A DNA stretch of 9,737 bases from JAUWQU01 sp964605095 (GTDB lineage Bacteria > Planctomycetota > Phycisphaerae > SM23-33). The position numbers and the translations under genes were made by a program. The stretch lies in NCBI GenBank assembly GCA_964605095.1, contig CAZSBS010000184.1, positions 1 through 9,737 of the forward strand, in the 5' to 3' direction. This document shows, piece by piece, positions 1 through 8,100 of the stretch. The number at the start of each line of letters is the position of its first letter. Position 1 is the stretch's first letter. Below the pieces are notes generated by a model. It had not been told where the DNA came from. It saw only the letters and a list, made by a program, of their open reading frames with translations, and did no database searches.

Positions 1-1
1 A

Positions 2-3000
2 GGGCGGACCGAAACCTTCATCGAGGTCCACCTGGACCTCCTGCCGGCCGACAAGGCAGCCTACCTGTGGCTGCTGTTTTCCGGTGAAGCCCTGGCCAAG
101 GGCGGTGCGTTCGCCGAGATACTCAGCACGTCGGCCGATTACGCCGCCGAGCTCGGCAAGCGCCTGCGGGAACGGGTGTACGACTTCGTCATCCCGCCGC
201 TCGCCGAGGCCGTTGTCACCGCTCGCGCGATGAAGAAGCCCACGGCCGAGGACCTCGCCGTCACCTACGAGATGACCCTGACGGTCCTCTTCCGGCTGCT
301 GTTCATCGCCTACGCCGAGGACAAGGAGCTTCTGCCGTACCGCACCAACGACCTGTACCGACGCCGGTCGCTCAAGCAGAAGGCCCGCGACCTGGCGAAG
401 ATCAAGCAGGATACCCACGGCAACGTTACGGCCGGGGATGCTGCCTTCGACGACAGCACCTCGCACTGGCAGGACTTCACCGCCCTGTGCCGTGCTGTGA
501 ACGAGGGCAAGCCCAGGGAATGGGGCGTGCCGGCCTATAACGGCGGGATGTTCAGCGAAGACTCGCAGGTTTCGCCCGCCGGCGCACTCCTGGCCGAAAT
601 CAGCATCCCAAACAAGGTCTTCGGGCCCGTTCTGACGTACCTGCTGGTGGATGCCACGGGCGAGGGAGACGGCTTCGGCCCGGTGGACTTCCGCTCACTC
701 GGCGTCCGCGAGTTCGGCACGATCTACGAGGGCCTGCTGGAAAGCGAGTTGTCCGTCGCAGAGACGAACCTGGTGGTGGATGCAGGCGGTTCCTACTCCC
801 CGGCCGGCGACCGCCCCCCGGCCGTCCGCAAGGGCCGCGTCTACCTGCACAACGCCAGCGGCGCCCGCAAATCCACCGGAAGCTACTACACCAAGGACTT
901 CGCCGTCGAGCACCTGCTGGACCACTCGCTGGAGCCCGCCCTGGACGACCACCTGGCCCGCCTGGACAAGATGGAGGACCGCAAGGCCGGCGAGGCGTTC
1001 TTCGACTTCCGCGTGGCCGACATCGCCATGGGAAGCGGGCACTTTCTCGTCTCGGCCGTGGACCGGATCGAGCGGAAGCTGTCCAGCTACCTCACGCGCC
1101 GGCAGCTTCCCGATGTGGTCAACGAGCTTGCCCGGCTCAAAGCTTCGGCTTGCGAAGCTACCGGCATGCCCGCAGATCTGGCCGAGATTGACGACACCAA
1201 GCTTCTCCGCCGCCAGATTGCCCGCCGGTGCATCTACGGCGTGGACCTCAACCCCGTGGCCGTCCAGCTTGCCCGCCTGAGCCTGTGGATTCACACCTTC
1301 GTGCCCGGCCTGCCCCTGTCCTTCCTGGACCACAGCATCGTCTGCGGCAACTCGCTAGTCGGCATCGCAACCTTTGCCGAGGTGGCCGATCTGCTGGACC
1401 TGAGCGGTGGCGGCCTTTTCGCCGGAGCGGCCCAAACCTTAATCGGCAGCGCGGAGGCGGCTGTTCTGAAGCTGGCGAAACTATCCGATGCCAATGCCGC
1501 GGAGATCAAGAAGGCCAGGGCGGCCTTCGAGGAAGAGAAGAAGGCCGTAGCGCCCACCGCCCGCATGTTCGACATCTTGACGGCCTCTCGCCTGCCCGAG
1601 GCTGAGATCGACGTTACCGCCGAGGATTTTGCCCCGAACAGCAGCCTCTTTACGGAAGCTCTCCACGCCCGCGCACTGAAGGCCCTGGCCGACATTCCGC
1701 CGTTCCACTTTCCCGTTGCCTTCCCCGAAGTCTTCCTCCGCGACCGAGCCGGTTTCGACGTGATCGTCGGAAATCCCCCTTGGGAGAAGGCCCGCGTCGA
1801 GGAACTGGAGTTCTGGGCACGTTGGATGCCCGGCCTGCGAGGAATGCGCACTGGAGATCGCAACCGCGAGATGGCGCGTATCATCCGCGAGCGACCCGAC
1901 CTATGCACGATGCTTGAGCGTGAGCAGGCATCATCCCAGTTGCTGCGTGATGCGCTTCGCGACTTGCCGGGCATGAATACCGGTCACCCGGACCTGTTTC
2001 GCGCATTCACGTGGCGGTTCATCCAACTCATTTGCCCCTCCGACGGGCGTATCGGCGTCGTTCTGCCGGGTGACGCCTTCAAGGTTAAGGGTGCTTCGGA
2101 GCTTCGGCTCGCCCTCGCGAATGCGCTTAGCAGCCTCGACCTCCAGATGCTTACAAACAAGGGTGAATGGGTCTTCGACGACGTGCACCAGCAGAAACTG
2201 GTCGCCCTCTGCTGCGGAATGGCATCGCAGGGAAGAAACGAATGCACCTACATCTTCCGGCCGGAGTTTCACAGTCTCCCGTCCTGGGTATCGCGGGAGC
2301 CGTCTGAATCAGTTGCCGTTGCCACGACATGGCTTCGGAATTACTCGCCTAGCCTGGTCGTCCCGATCCTTCCTCTGGCAACCTCCAAGGAGATCATCGA
2401 CATATTCATGGCTTCGCCATGCCTGCGCGAACACGACTCCCTAAGCACGATGCGGGTCTACGCAGACTTTGAGACTAACAGGGATAGCAAGCGATGGCAC
2501 CCCAAGTGTCAGACTGACGATTGGCCTGTCTTCAAGGGAGAGAGTTTCGACATCTGGAACCCCGATCGACAGCTTTACTACGGCTGGACTCACGGGAAGA
2601 CGATTTCCCAGGCAGCTTATGATCGAAGGCTGCGGTGCAACAGTGCGAGCCCCTATTTCCACACGCCCCTACCTTGGCGAAACAATCCGGAGACGCATCC
2701 ATGCCTTCGACCACGGATCGGGTTCCGAAACGTGACAAACAGGGGCAATAAGCGGACTCTCGTGGCTGCACTGATTCCGGGAAAAGTTGTCACAACGGAG
2801 ACCGCCCCCTGGGTGCTCTGGCTTGACCCGGCGCATGACGTGCGGGCAGATGCCTTTCTCCTCGGCGTGATGTCCAGCATACCTGCCGACTGGTGGTCGC
2901 GCCGGTTCGTCGAAGGTCACTACGACCAGGAAGCATTCAACTGCCTTCGCGTTCCGAAGTTCGATCTGAAGAACAAGCGGGTTTTGCGGGTGGTCGAGTT

Positions 3001-3250
3001 GGCCGGCCGGATGGCGTGCCCGGACGACCGTTTCGCCGAGTGGGCGGCGGCCGTCGGCGTCGAGTGCGGCCCGATCCCGGAGCCGGAGAAGGAAGCGATG
3101 ATCTTCGAGCTTGACGCCGTGGTCGCCCACCTCTACGGCCTGACGGAAGCCCACGTCCGGCACATCTTCGAGACCTTTCACGAGGGCTGGGACTGTCAGG
3201 GCCGTCTGGACGCGGTGCTGGCCTCTTATCGCCGGTGGTCGAGGACGTAG
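2..3250 (+). CDS. Eco57I-like N6-adenine DNA methyltransferase, 5' partial
   Basis: This is the 3' part of a large class-I adenine-N6 DNA methyltransferase. The frame is open from base 2 with no stop, and protein-like sequence precedes the first GTG at 176, so the true start is upstream of the window. About 1082 residues are visible. Seen in order: EFGTIYEGLLE at about 710; motif X-like RKSTGSYYT at 866; motif I DIAMGSGHFLV (SAM binding, usually DPAMGSGHFLV) at 1019; GVDLNPVAVQLARLSLWI at about 1238; GNSLVG at about 1350; and catalytic motif IV NPPW at 1772-1783. A long C-terminal part follows (about 1800-3000) that should contain the target-recognition domain. In this family (Eco57I, PglX, DrmMI) the enzyme methylates an asymmetric site on one strand. 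A fused N-terminal nuclease cannot be judged because that part is missing. The stop is TAG at 3248. GC falls to about 54% in the presumed recognition domain, against 72-80% on either side. The methyltransferase call is firm. Its system (type IIG or DISARM-like) is inferred from the neighbours. Confidence 0.93.
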   Translation, partial: GRTETFIEVHLDLLPADKAAYLWLLFSGEALAKGGAFAEILSTSADYAAELGKRLRERVYDFVIPPLAEAVVTARAMKKPTAEDLAVTYEMTLTVLFRLLFIAYAEDKELLPYRTNDLYRRRSLKQKARDLAKIKQDTHGNVTAGDAAFDDSTSHWQDFTALCRAVNEGKPREWGVPAYNGGMFSEDSQVSPAGALLAEISIPNKVFGPVLTYLLVDATGEGDGFGPVDFRSLGVREFGTIYEGLLESELSVAETNLVVDAGGSYSPAGDRPPAVRKGRVYLHNASGARKSTGSYYTKDFAVEHLLDHSLEPALDDHLARLDKMEDRKAGEAFFDFRVADIAMGSGHFLVSAVDRIERKLSSYLTRRQLPDVVNELARLKASACEATGMPADLAEIDDTKLLRRQIARRCIYGVDLNPVAVQLARLSLWIHTFVPGLPLSFLDHSIVCGNSLVGIATFAEVADLLDLSGGGLFAGAAQTLIGSAEAAVLKLAKLSDANAAEIKKARAAFEEEKKAVAPTARMFDILTASRLPEAEIDVTAEDFAPNSSLFTEALHARALKALADIPPFHFPVAFPEVFLRDRAGFDVIVGNPPWEKARVEELEFWARWMPGLRGMRTGDRNREMARIIRERPDLCTMLEREQASSQLLRDALRDLPGMNTGHPDLFRAFTWRFIQLICPSDGRIGVVLPGDAFKVKGASELRLALANALSSLDLQMLTNKGEWVFDDVHQQKLVALCCGMASQGRNECTYIFRPEFHSLPSWVSREPSESVAVATTWLRNYSPSLVVPILPLATSKEIIDIFMASPCLREHDSLSTMRVYADFETNRDSKRWHPKCQTDDWPVFKGESFDIWNPDRQLYYGWTHGKTISQAAYDRRLRCNSASPYFHTPLPWRNNPETHPCLRPRIGFRNVTNRGNKRTLVAALIPGKVVTTETAPWVLWLDPAHDVRADAFLLGVMSSIPADWWSRRFVEGHYDQEAFNCLRVPKFDLKNKRVLRVVELAGRMACPDDRFAEWAAAVGVECGPIPEPEKEAMIFELDAVVAHLYGLTEAHVRHIFETFHEGWDCQGRLDAVLASYRRWSRT

Positions 3251-3289
3251 GTCGCGCCAGCCAGCCCGCTGGCCAAGAGGAGAGAAGCA

Positions 3290-4462
3290 GTGAATAACGA
3301 TAATATACTTGAGCACGAAGATGCCGCGAGAATGCCGCCGGTCTCGGAAGCTCGGAAGTTGGTCCTACAGGTACACCTGAATGAATACCAAGCTTTGATG
3401 GCCCGCAACACGTCGTCAATGCACTGGCAGTGGCTGCTTATCCCGGCGGCTGTAGTGTTCCTGAGCTTAACGGCGAACGTCTGGGACCGAATCGACCATC
3501 GGTTGTTGGTGTGGGGTGCCACAATGGCAATACAAACAGCAATCGTACTGGCAAACAAGTTGGGCTGGGACCAATACAACAACATCGTTTATATTGAGAC
3601 TGACTTACGCCTTCGGATTCAGGAGATACTGGGCAGGGGTCTGCAAGGCTCACGGGGTGTATCCTTCTGGGGATACGAGTTATATCTGATGCACCAGAGG
3701 GGGGACCATCCGTTATGGTGGGAGTGTACAAGTGCATCATTAGCACCAATCCTGATAGTCTTGGCGGTTGTCACGAGTTATCCGTTTACGCCCTGGGACT
3801 GGTGCGGACTCGTCTTGAACCTTCTGCTTCTGGCTTTCTTGGTGTACAAGACATTAAGCATGGTGAAACTCCGATGGAAATGGTGCGAGAGCTTGAGAGA
3901 ACATGTTACCCATGTAACTCGCAATGTTGGGGTCCCAGAAGTTGACAAGCGCCGTAATAACGAGGAGACAAACATGAGGCACACATGCTTGTGGCGAATG
4001 TTGTTTGGGTTGGCAAGCGTAGGTCTGATGGGGCTCTTGATCGGTGCGGTGTTCCTGTGTAGGTCTCTCCCCCAACTGGCAGGAAACGAGTGGCTGCGAT
4101 GGGTCGCCGGGATGGTGGGCCTTTCGGTCATACTTGGAATACCCGTCTCATTCCTATGGAAAGGACTGGCTCGCAAGGCTCTATCTCTGGAGACGGGCGC
4201 GATAGTGAGTACCGATGACCAGACAGGTTGGTTTACTGGGTTGATCGAAAGGCTGTTCTTCACCTTGGCTATCGGCGCGAACCTATCGGGGGCGGTGACT
4301 GGCATGATCCTCTGGACCACAGTGAAACACTACGTGTTTTGGGGCGGGGCGAGAGACCCCAAGGAGGACCGTGAAAGGTGGCCCGGGTCCGCGTTGGGTA
4401 GTCTTGGATCGATGGCTATTGCCATAGCTGGCGGCCTTGTCTGCCGCGGGTCGGTGCAATGA
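3290..4462 (+). CDS. Multi-pass membrane protein, probable in-frame fusion of two small membrane proteins
   Basis: A 390-residue protein of unknown function with about eight hydrophobic segments (roughly residues 46-64, 70-90, 147-164, 168-188, 234-256, 267-291, 315-345 and 366-385). The start is GTG at 3290, chosen for a good ribosome site (GAGGAGAG about 6 bases upstream) and a 39-base gap after the methyltransferase. The N-terminal half carries HLNEYQALMARNT before the first membrane segment, then YNNIVYIETDLR and FWGYE between segments 2 and 3. From memory these resemble standalone bacterial hypothetical proteins. The C-terminal half from Met229 (TGWFTGLIERLFFT, then LGSLGSMAIAIAGGLVC) resembles a different standalone small membrane family. 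Residues 191-233 form a charged linker. No enzymatic motif is visible. Sampled GC is 42% (3541-3600) and 47% (4201-4260), far below the neighbours, which suggests separate acquisition. A membrane effector of a defence system is possible but unproven. Confidence 0.8.
   Translation: MNNDNILEHEDAARMPPVSEARKLVLQVHLNEYQALMARNTSSMHWQWLLIPAAVVFLSLTANVWDRIDHRLLVWGATMAIQTAIVLANKLGWDQYNNIVYIETDLRLRIQEILGRGLQGSRGVSFWGYELYLMHQRGDHPLWWECTSASLAPILIVLAVVTSYPFTPWDWCGLVLNLLLLAFLVYKTLSMVKLRWKWCESLREHVTHVTRNVGVPEVDKRRNNEETNMRHTCLWRMLFGLASVGLMGLLIGAVFLCRSLPQLAGNEWLRWVAGMVGLSVILGIPVSFLWKGLARKALSLETGAIVSTDDQTGWFTGLIERLFFTLAIGANLSGAVTGMILWTTVKHYVFWGGARDPKEDRERWPGSALGSLGSMAIAIAGGLVCRGSVQ
3962..3976 (+). promoter_or_regulatory. 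Internal Shine-Dalgarno and in-frame ATG inside the membrane gene
   Basis: GAGGAGA at 3962-3968 lies 5 bases before an ATG at 3974 that is in frame with the 390-residue protein (Met229). It sits exactly in the charged linker between the two membrane halves. Starting here would give a separate 162-residue membrane protein. Just upstream, 3955-3960 reads TAATAA in another frame. The layout looks like a former gene junction. Whether ribosomes use it is not known. Confidence 0.5.
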
Positions 4463-4557
4463 TGCCCTGGGTAGCCAATCAAGGGCGTTTGGACGCGGCG
4501 ATGCGCAGCTTCCAGCAACGGGCGGGGGGAGCGACAAGCGCCGACCCGCTAGTTTGA
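4459..4557 (+). pseudogene. Possible relic of a methyltransferase 3' end
   Basis: A 32-codon frame begins at an ATG overlapping the stop of the membrane gene (ATGA) and ends at TGA 4555-4557. Its translation contains W-(x)3-QGRLDA-(x)3-SF. The methyltransferase ends with W-(x)2-QGRLDA-(x)3-SY (tryptophan codon at 3188). The 24 bases at 4480-4503 match 3197-3220 at 19 positions. Three of the five differences are synonymous, as expected for diverged coding copies rather than a simple repeat. Upstream of 4459 no further methyltransferase similarity was found in the frames inspected. I read it as the tail of a methyltransferase allele left behind when the membrane gene arrived. It could instead be a short coincidental peptide, or a tiny coupled gene. 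No clear ribosome site for it was seen. Confidence 0.4.
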
Positions 4558-4573
4558 TGGGAAGGGACTGCCA

Positions 4574-4792
4574 ATGAGCACTACACTACTATCGCGGGCG
4601 CACGAGGATATGCTGATCGAGTTGTACGGGCAGATCGCCCAGACGCTCGACGATCTGCCCTACACCGAGGAGTTCGAGCAGCTTTACGCTAAGTTCGTCG
4701 AGCGTAGCGGGCGGGATCTGAGCCGCCACGATCTCTGGCGCGCATTGTCGAACCTGCGAAAGGCGCGAAGACTCCCTCGCAAGAAGAGGTAG
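4574..4792 (+). CDS. Small basic-tailed protein of unknown function (72 aa)
   Basis: I cannot assign a function. The protein has an acidic N-terminal half (RAHEDMLIELYGQIAQTLDD, then LPYTEEFEQLYAKF) and a strongly basic C-terminus (LRKARRLPRKKR), with SRHDLWRALSNLRKA between. It looks all-helical, with no membrane segment and no signal peptide. The basic tail could bind nucleic acid. The start ATG at 4574 is supported by GGGAAGGGA ending 6 bases upstream. It stops with TAG five bases before the next ATG, so it is probably co-translated with the next two genes. High GC and ordinary codon use match the helicase rather than the membrane gene. The spacing suggests an accessory subunit, or an N-terminal helper for the helicase-nuclease. 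It is real by length, ribosome site and composition, but its role is inferred only from context. Confidence 0.75.
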   Translation: MSTTLLSRAHEDMLIELYGQIAQTLDDLPYTEEFEQLYAKFVERSGRDLSRHDLWRALSNLRKARRLPRKKR

Positions 4793-4797
4793 CCAGT

Positions 4798-5139
4798 ATG
4801 GACTTAACCACTGACAGCGAAATCCTCGCCGCGCTGAAACAAGCATGCAGTGAGTTCAACTACTCGCCGGGAGCCTTCATATCGTTCGCGCGAGCCGCGG
4901 CCGAATGGAGCAAGATGGCCGCGATTCCGAACTTCGGCCCGTATCCTAGGCGCATTGACGAAGCCGAGATCACTCAGGAAATCCTGGGAGCCTGGCCGGA
5001 CTGGGTTCAAGATATGGTCCCTGCCGGTTCAAAGTGGGAGAGGCTGCATTGGCCTGACGGCTCGATTAGCATCCGTTTGCTCAATCAGCAGTCATTGGTG
5101 TTGGGAGCATTTCTCGTCCGGGGAAAGAATGAAACCTGA
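4798..5139 (+). CDS. Small protein of unknown function coupled to the helicase (113 aa)
   Basis: Not recognised. It is a soluble protein of mixed composition. The N-terminal part (residues 1-40) looks helical (ILAALKQACSEF, then FISFARAAAEWS). The middle has FGPYPRRIDEAEIT and GAWPDWVQDMV. The end looks beta-rich (WERLHWPDGSISIRLLNQQ, then LVLGAFLVRG). There are no cysteine clusters, no membrane segments and no obvious catalytic motif. The ATG at 4798 follows AAGAAGAGG by 8 bases, and only 5 bases separate it from the preceding stop. Its last 11 bases overlap the helicase start, which is typical of translational coupling and of subunits made in fixed proportion. The competing frame over this stretch gives an Arg/Ser-rich translation typical of a non-coding frame, so this reading is preferred. 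A partner of the PLD-helicase is a reasonable inference. Confidence 0.78.
   Translation: MDLTTDSEILAALKQACSEFNYSPGAFISFARAAAEWSKMAAIPNFGPYPRRIDEAEITQEILGAWPDWVQDMVPAGSKWERLHWPDGSISIRLLNQQSLVLGAFLVRGKNET
5120..5131 (+). promoter_or_regulatory. Ribosome site that fixes the helicase start at 5129
   Basis: GGGGAAAG (5120-5127) directly precedes the ATG at 5129. The site is weak and close, but it lies at the end of the 113-residue gene, where re-initiation by the terminating ribosome is expected. The same frame is open upstream to an ATG at 4850. That 93-residue extension is Arg/Ser-rich, lacks protein-like features and duplicates the space of the preceding gene, so 5129 is preferred. Confidence 0.6.
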
Positions 5140-8100
5140 ATTCGTTGACAATCGAAGCGGCAACACGCTGGTTGCCGCCCTGCGTGGGCACCTGGACTGG
5201 CTGGGGCAGACCTACGCCCATTCCGTGGAGCTTGCCATTGCCACGGGGTACTTCAATCCCGATGGCTTTGCCATGATCGCCAACCAGTTGGAACGGCTGC
5301 CGAAGGTGCGGCTGATGCTGGGGGCTGAGCCGACCCCGCCGCCCGTCCGTCCGGTCCGCAAACCGGGCGAGCCGCGCGGGGAGCGGTTCGAGGCTAAGCT
5401 GGTGCATGAGGCCATCCGGCTGAACTTCGATGGCCTGGTCAAGGATCGCAACCACCTGTCCTTCGACCCGCAAACCGACGGGGCGCTGAAGAAGCTGCTC
5501 GACTTCCTGGCATCGGGCAAGATCGAGGTCCGCCGTTACGAGAAGGCATTCCTGCACGGCAAGGCGTACATCTTCTCGGATGAAGAAGGCGTCATTGCCG
5601 GCAGCAGCAACTTTACCGCGGCTGGGCTGACCAGCAACATGGAGCTCAACCTTGGCCGGTACGACCCGACGCCGGTTCGGCAGGTCAAGCAGTGGTTTGA
5701 CGAGCTCTGGAACGAGGCCGAACCGTTCGACCTGGCGGCCATCTACGCCGCTCGGTTCCAGGAATTCGACCCGTACCTGATCTACCTGCGCGTGCTATGG
5801 GAGCTTTACGGGCACGAGTTGGAGGACGAAAAGGGCCGGGACACGCGGATTCGGCTTACGACCTTCCAGACCGACGGGGTATGGCGGACGCGGCACATAC
5901 TGGACGACCACAACGGCGTCATCGTGGCCGACGGCGTGGGCCTGGGCAAGACGTTCATAGCGGGCGAGATCATGCGCGAGGCCGTCGAGGATCGGCGGCA
6001 GCGGGTGCTGCTGGTAGCGCCGGCCACGCTCCGCGACGGCATGTGGGAGCGATTCACGCACAGGGAACAGTTGCACCTGGAAGTAGTTTCCTACGAGCAA
6101 CTGCTCAACGATACCCAATTGGGCGGGAGTCAATCCTACCTGAAAAGCGGTTTGAACGATTACTCGATGGTCGTCGTGGACGAGGCCCAGGCTTTCCGCA
6201 ACCCGGAGGCAAACCGCACGGCGGCTCTGCGGCGGTTGCTGCTGGGCAAGCCGCCCAAGAAGCTCGTGCTGCTGACGGCCACACCCGTCAACAACTCGCT
6301 GTGGGATTTGTACTACCTGCTGACGCTTTTCGTGGGGCATGACGCGGCCTTTTCGGACCGCGGCATACGGTCGTTGAAAGACCGCTTCAAAGAGGCTGCC
6401 GACGAAGACCCTTACGATCTCCGGCCGGATGTGCTGTTCGATGTCCTGGACTCGGTAACGGTGCGCCGGACGCGGCATTTCGTGAAGAAGTATTACCCGC
6501 ACGACCGGATCATCGGGCCGGGCGGCATCGAGATGGCCGTGACCTTCCCGGACCCGCACGTCAAGAAGATCGACTACGACCTCGACGACGTGCTGCCGGG
6601 CTTCTTCGACGAGTTTGCCGAGGCGATGGCGCCGGAGGACGAAGAGCAACCGCCCTTGCTGACGATGGCACGGTACTGCCCATCGGCCTATGGGCCTGGC
6701 GAGGTGGACGCCTCGCAGTTGGCCTTGGTGGGCCTGGTGCGGTCGGGCCTGCTCAAACGGTTCGAGTCGTCGGTACATGCCTTCGCACTGACGGCCGGGA
6801 AGATGGCCGACAGCCACGACCTATTCTTACGGGCGTTGGATCGGGGTTACATCCTTCGCACGAAGGACATGGAGGAATGGGCCAACATCGATTCCGACGA
6901 GGAATGGGACTTGTTGTTGCAGGGAACGGAGCAGGAACCCGCCGTCGGCTACGAGGTCGCGGCATTACGGCAGGCGGTCGAAAAAGACCGGGGCATCCTT
7001 CGCGGCTTTGCCAGGAAAGCGGCCAAGGTCACAAAGGAGAAGTGTCCGAAACTGGCCGAACTCAAGCGGGCGCTGCACGAAATCCTGAAGAAGGCCCACG
7101 AGGACGGAACTGACGAAGAGGGCATCCGTGAGAAGCGGAAGGTGGTCATCTTCTCGTACTTCGCCGACACGGCCGACTGGATCGAAGACTATGTGCGGCA
7201 GGCGGTGGAATCCGACAAGCGGCTCGCGGAGTATCGCGGCCGGATCGTGTCGGTGGCGGGCCAGGGGAGCCGCGGCGGGGTGTCGCGCGAGGATGCAGTC
7301 TTCGGCTTTGTGCCGCTGTCCAGCGAAGCCCCGCCCGGCCGAGATGAGAACAGATACGACATTCTGATTACGACCGACGTGCTGGCCGAGGGCGTCAACC
7401 TCCAACAGTGCCGCAACATCATCAACTACGATCTGCCGTGGAACCCGATGCGGCTGGTGCAGCGGCACGGGCGTATCGACCGGATCGGCAGCCCGCACAC
7501 GGACGTTTACGTGCTGTGCTTCTTCCCGGACAAGCGGCTGGATGCACTGCTGGACCTGGAAAACCGGATACGCCGGAAGCTCGCTCAGGCCGCCGCGTCC
7601 ATCGGCGTCGAAAGCGAAGTCATCCCTGGCGGGGCGACGAACGAAGTGGTGTTCACCGAAGCCCGGCAAGAGATCGAGAAACTGCGCCGCGAAGAGGCTG
7701 ACATCTTCGTCACGGGCGGCGAAGACCCGCACGCCCACTCGGGCGAGGAGTACAGGCAGGAACTCCGCAAGGGCTTACAGACCCGCGAAGCCGCCGTCAC
7801 GTCGCTGCCGTGGGCGGCCGGGTCGGGCATCGCCGGCGGGCCAGAGCGCGGGCACTTCTTCTGCGCGAAGGTCGGCGACCGGCTGTTCTTGCGATTCGTG
7901 CCGGCGGCTGGCGGCGAGGTTGTTCGGACCACCTTGAACTGCCTGCGGACAATTACATGCGCCGAGGACTCGGCCCGGCACATGCCGCCCGATCTTGCCG
8001 AAGCGACCCATGACGCCTGGGCCAGGGCCAGGAAGGACATCTTCGACGAATGGACGTTCTCGACGGACCCGGCCAACCTTCAGCCGCGAATCAGGCCGTT

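Noticed and set aside
176..178. GTG as the true start of the methyltransferase
   Set aside because: The 58 codons before it are open and protein-like (FIEVHLDLLPADKAAYLWLL), and the family is longer at the N-terminus, so the gene is cut by the window edge.
2669..3316. 215-codon open frame on the minus strand over the methyltransferase 3' end
   Set aside because: It lies opposite a convincing gene, has no recognisable domain or ribosome site, and is expected in GC-rich DNA. The same applies to the other long minus-strand frames (for example 5795-6817 and 6965-7738).
4850..5128. N-terminal extension of the helicase to an upstream ATG
   Set aside because: The extension is Arg/Ser-rich and overlaps the better-looking 113-residue gene. 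The PLD domain begins naturally after the ATG at 5129, which has a ribosome site.
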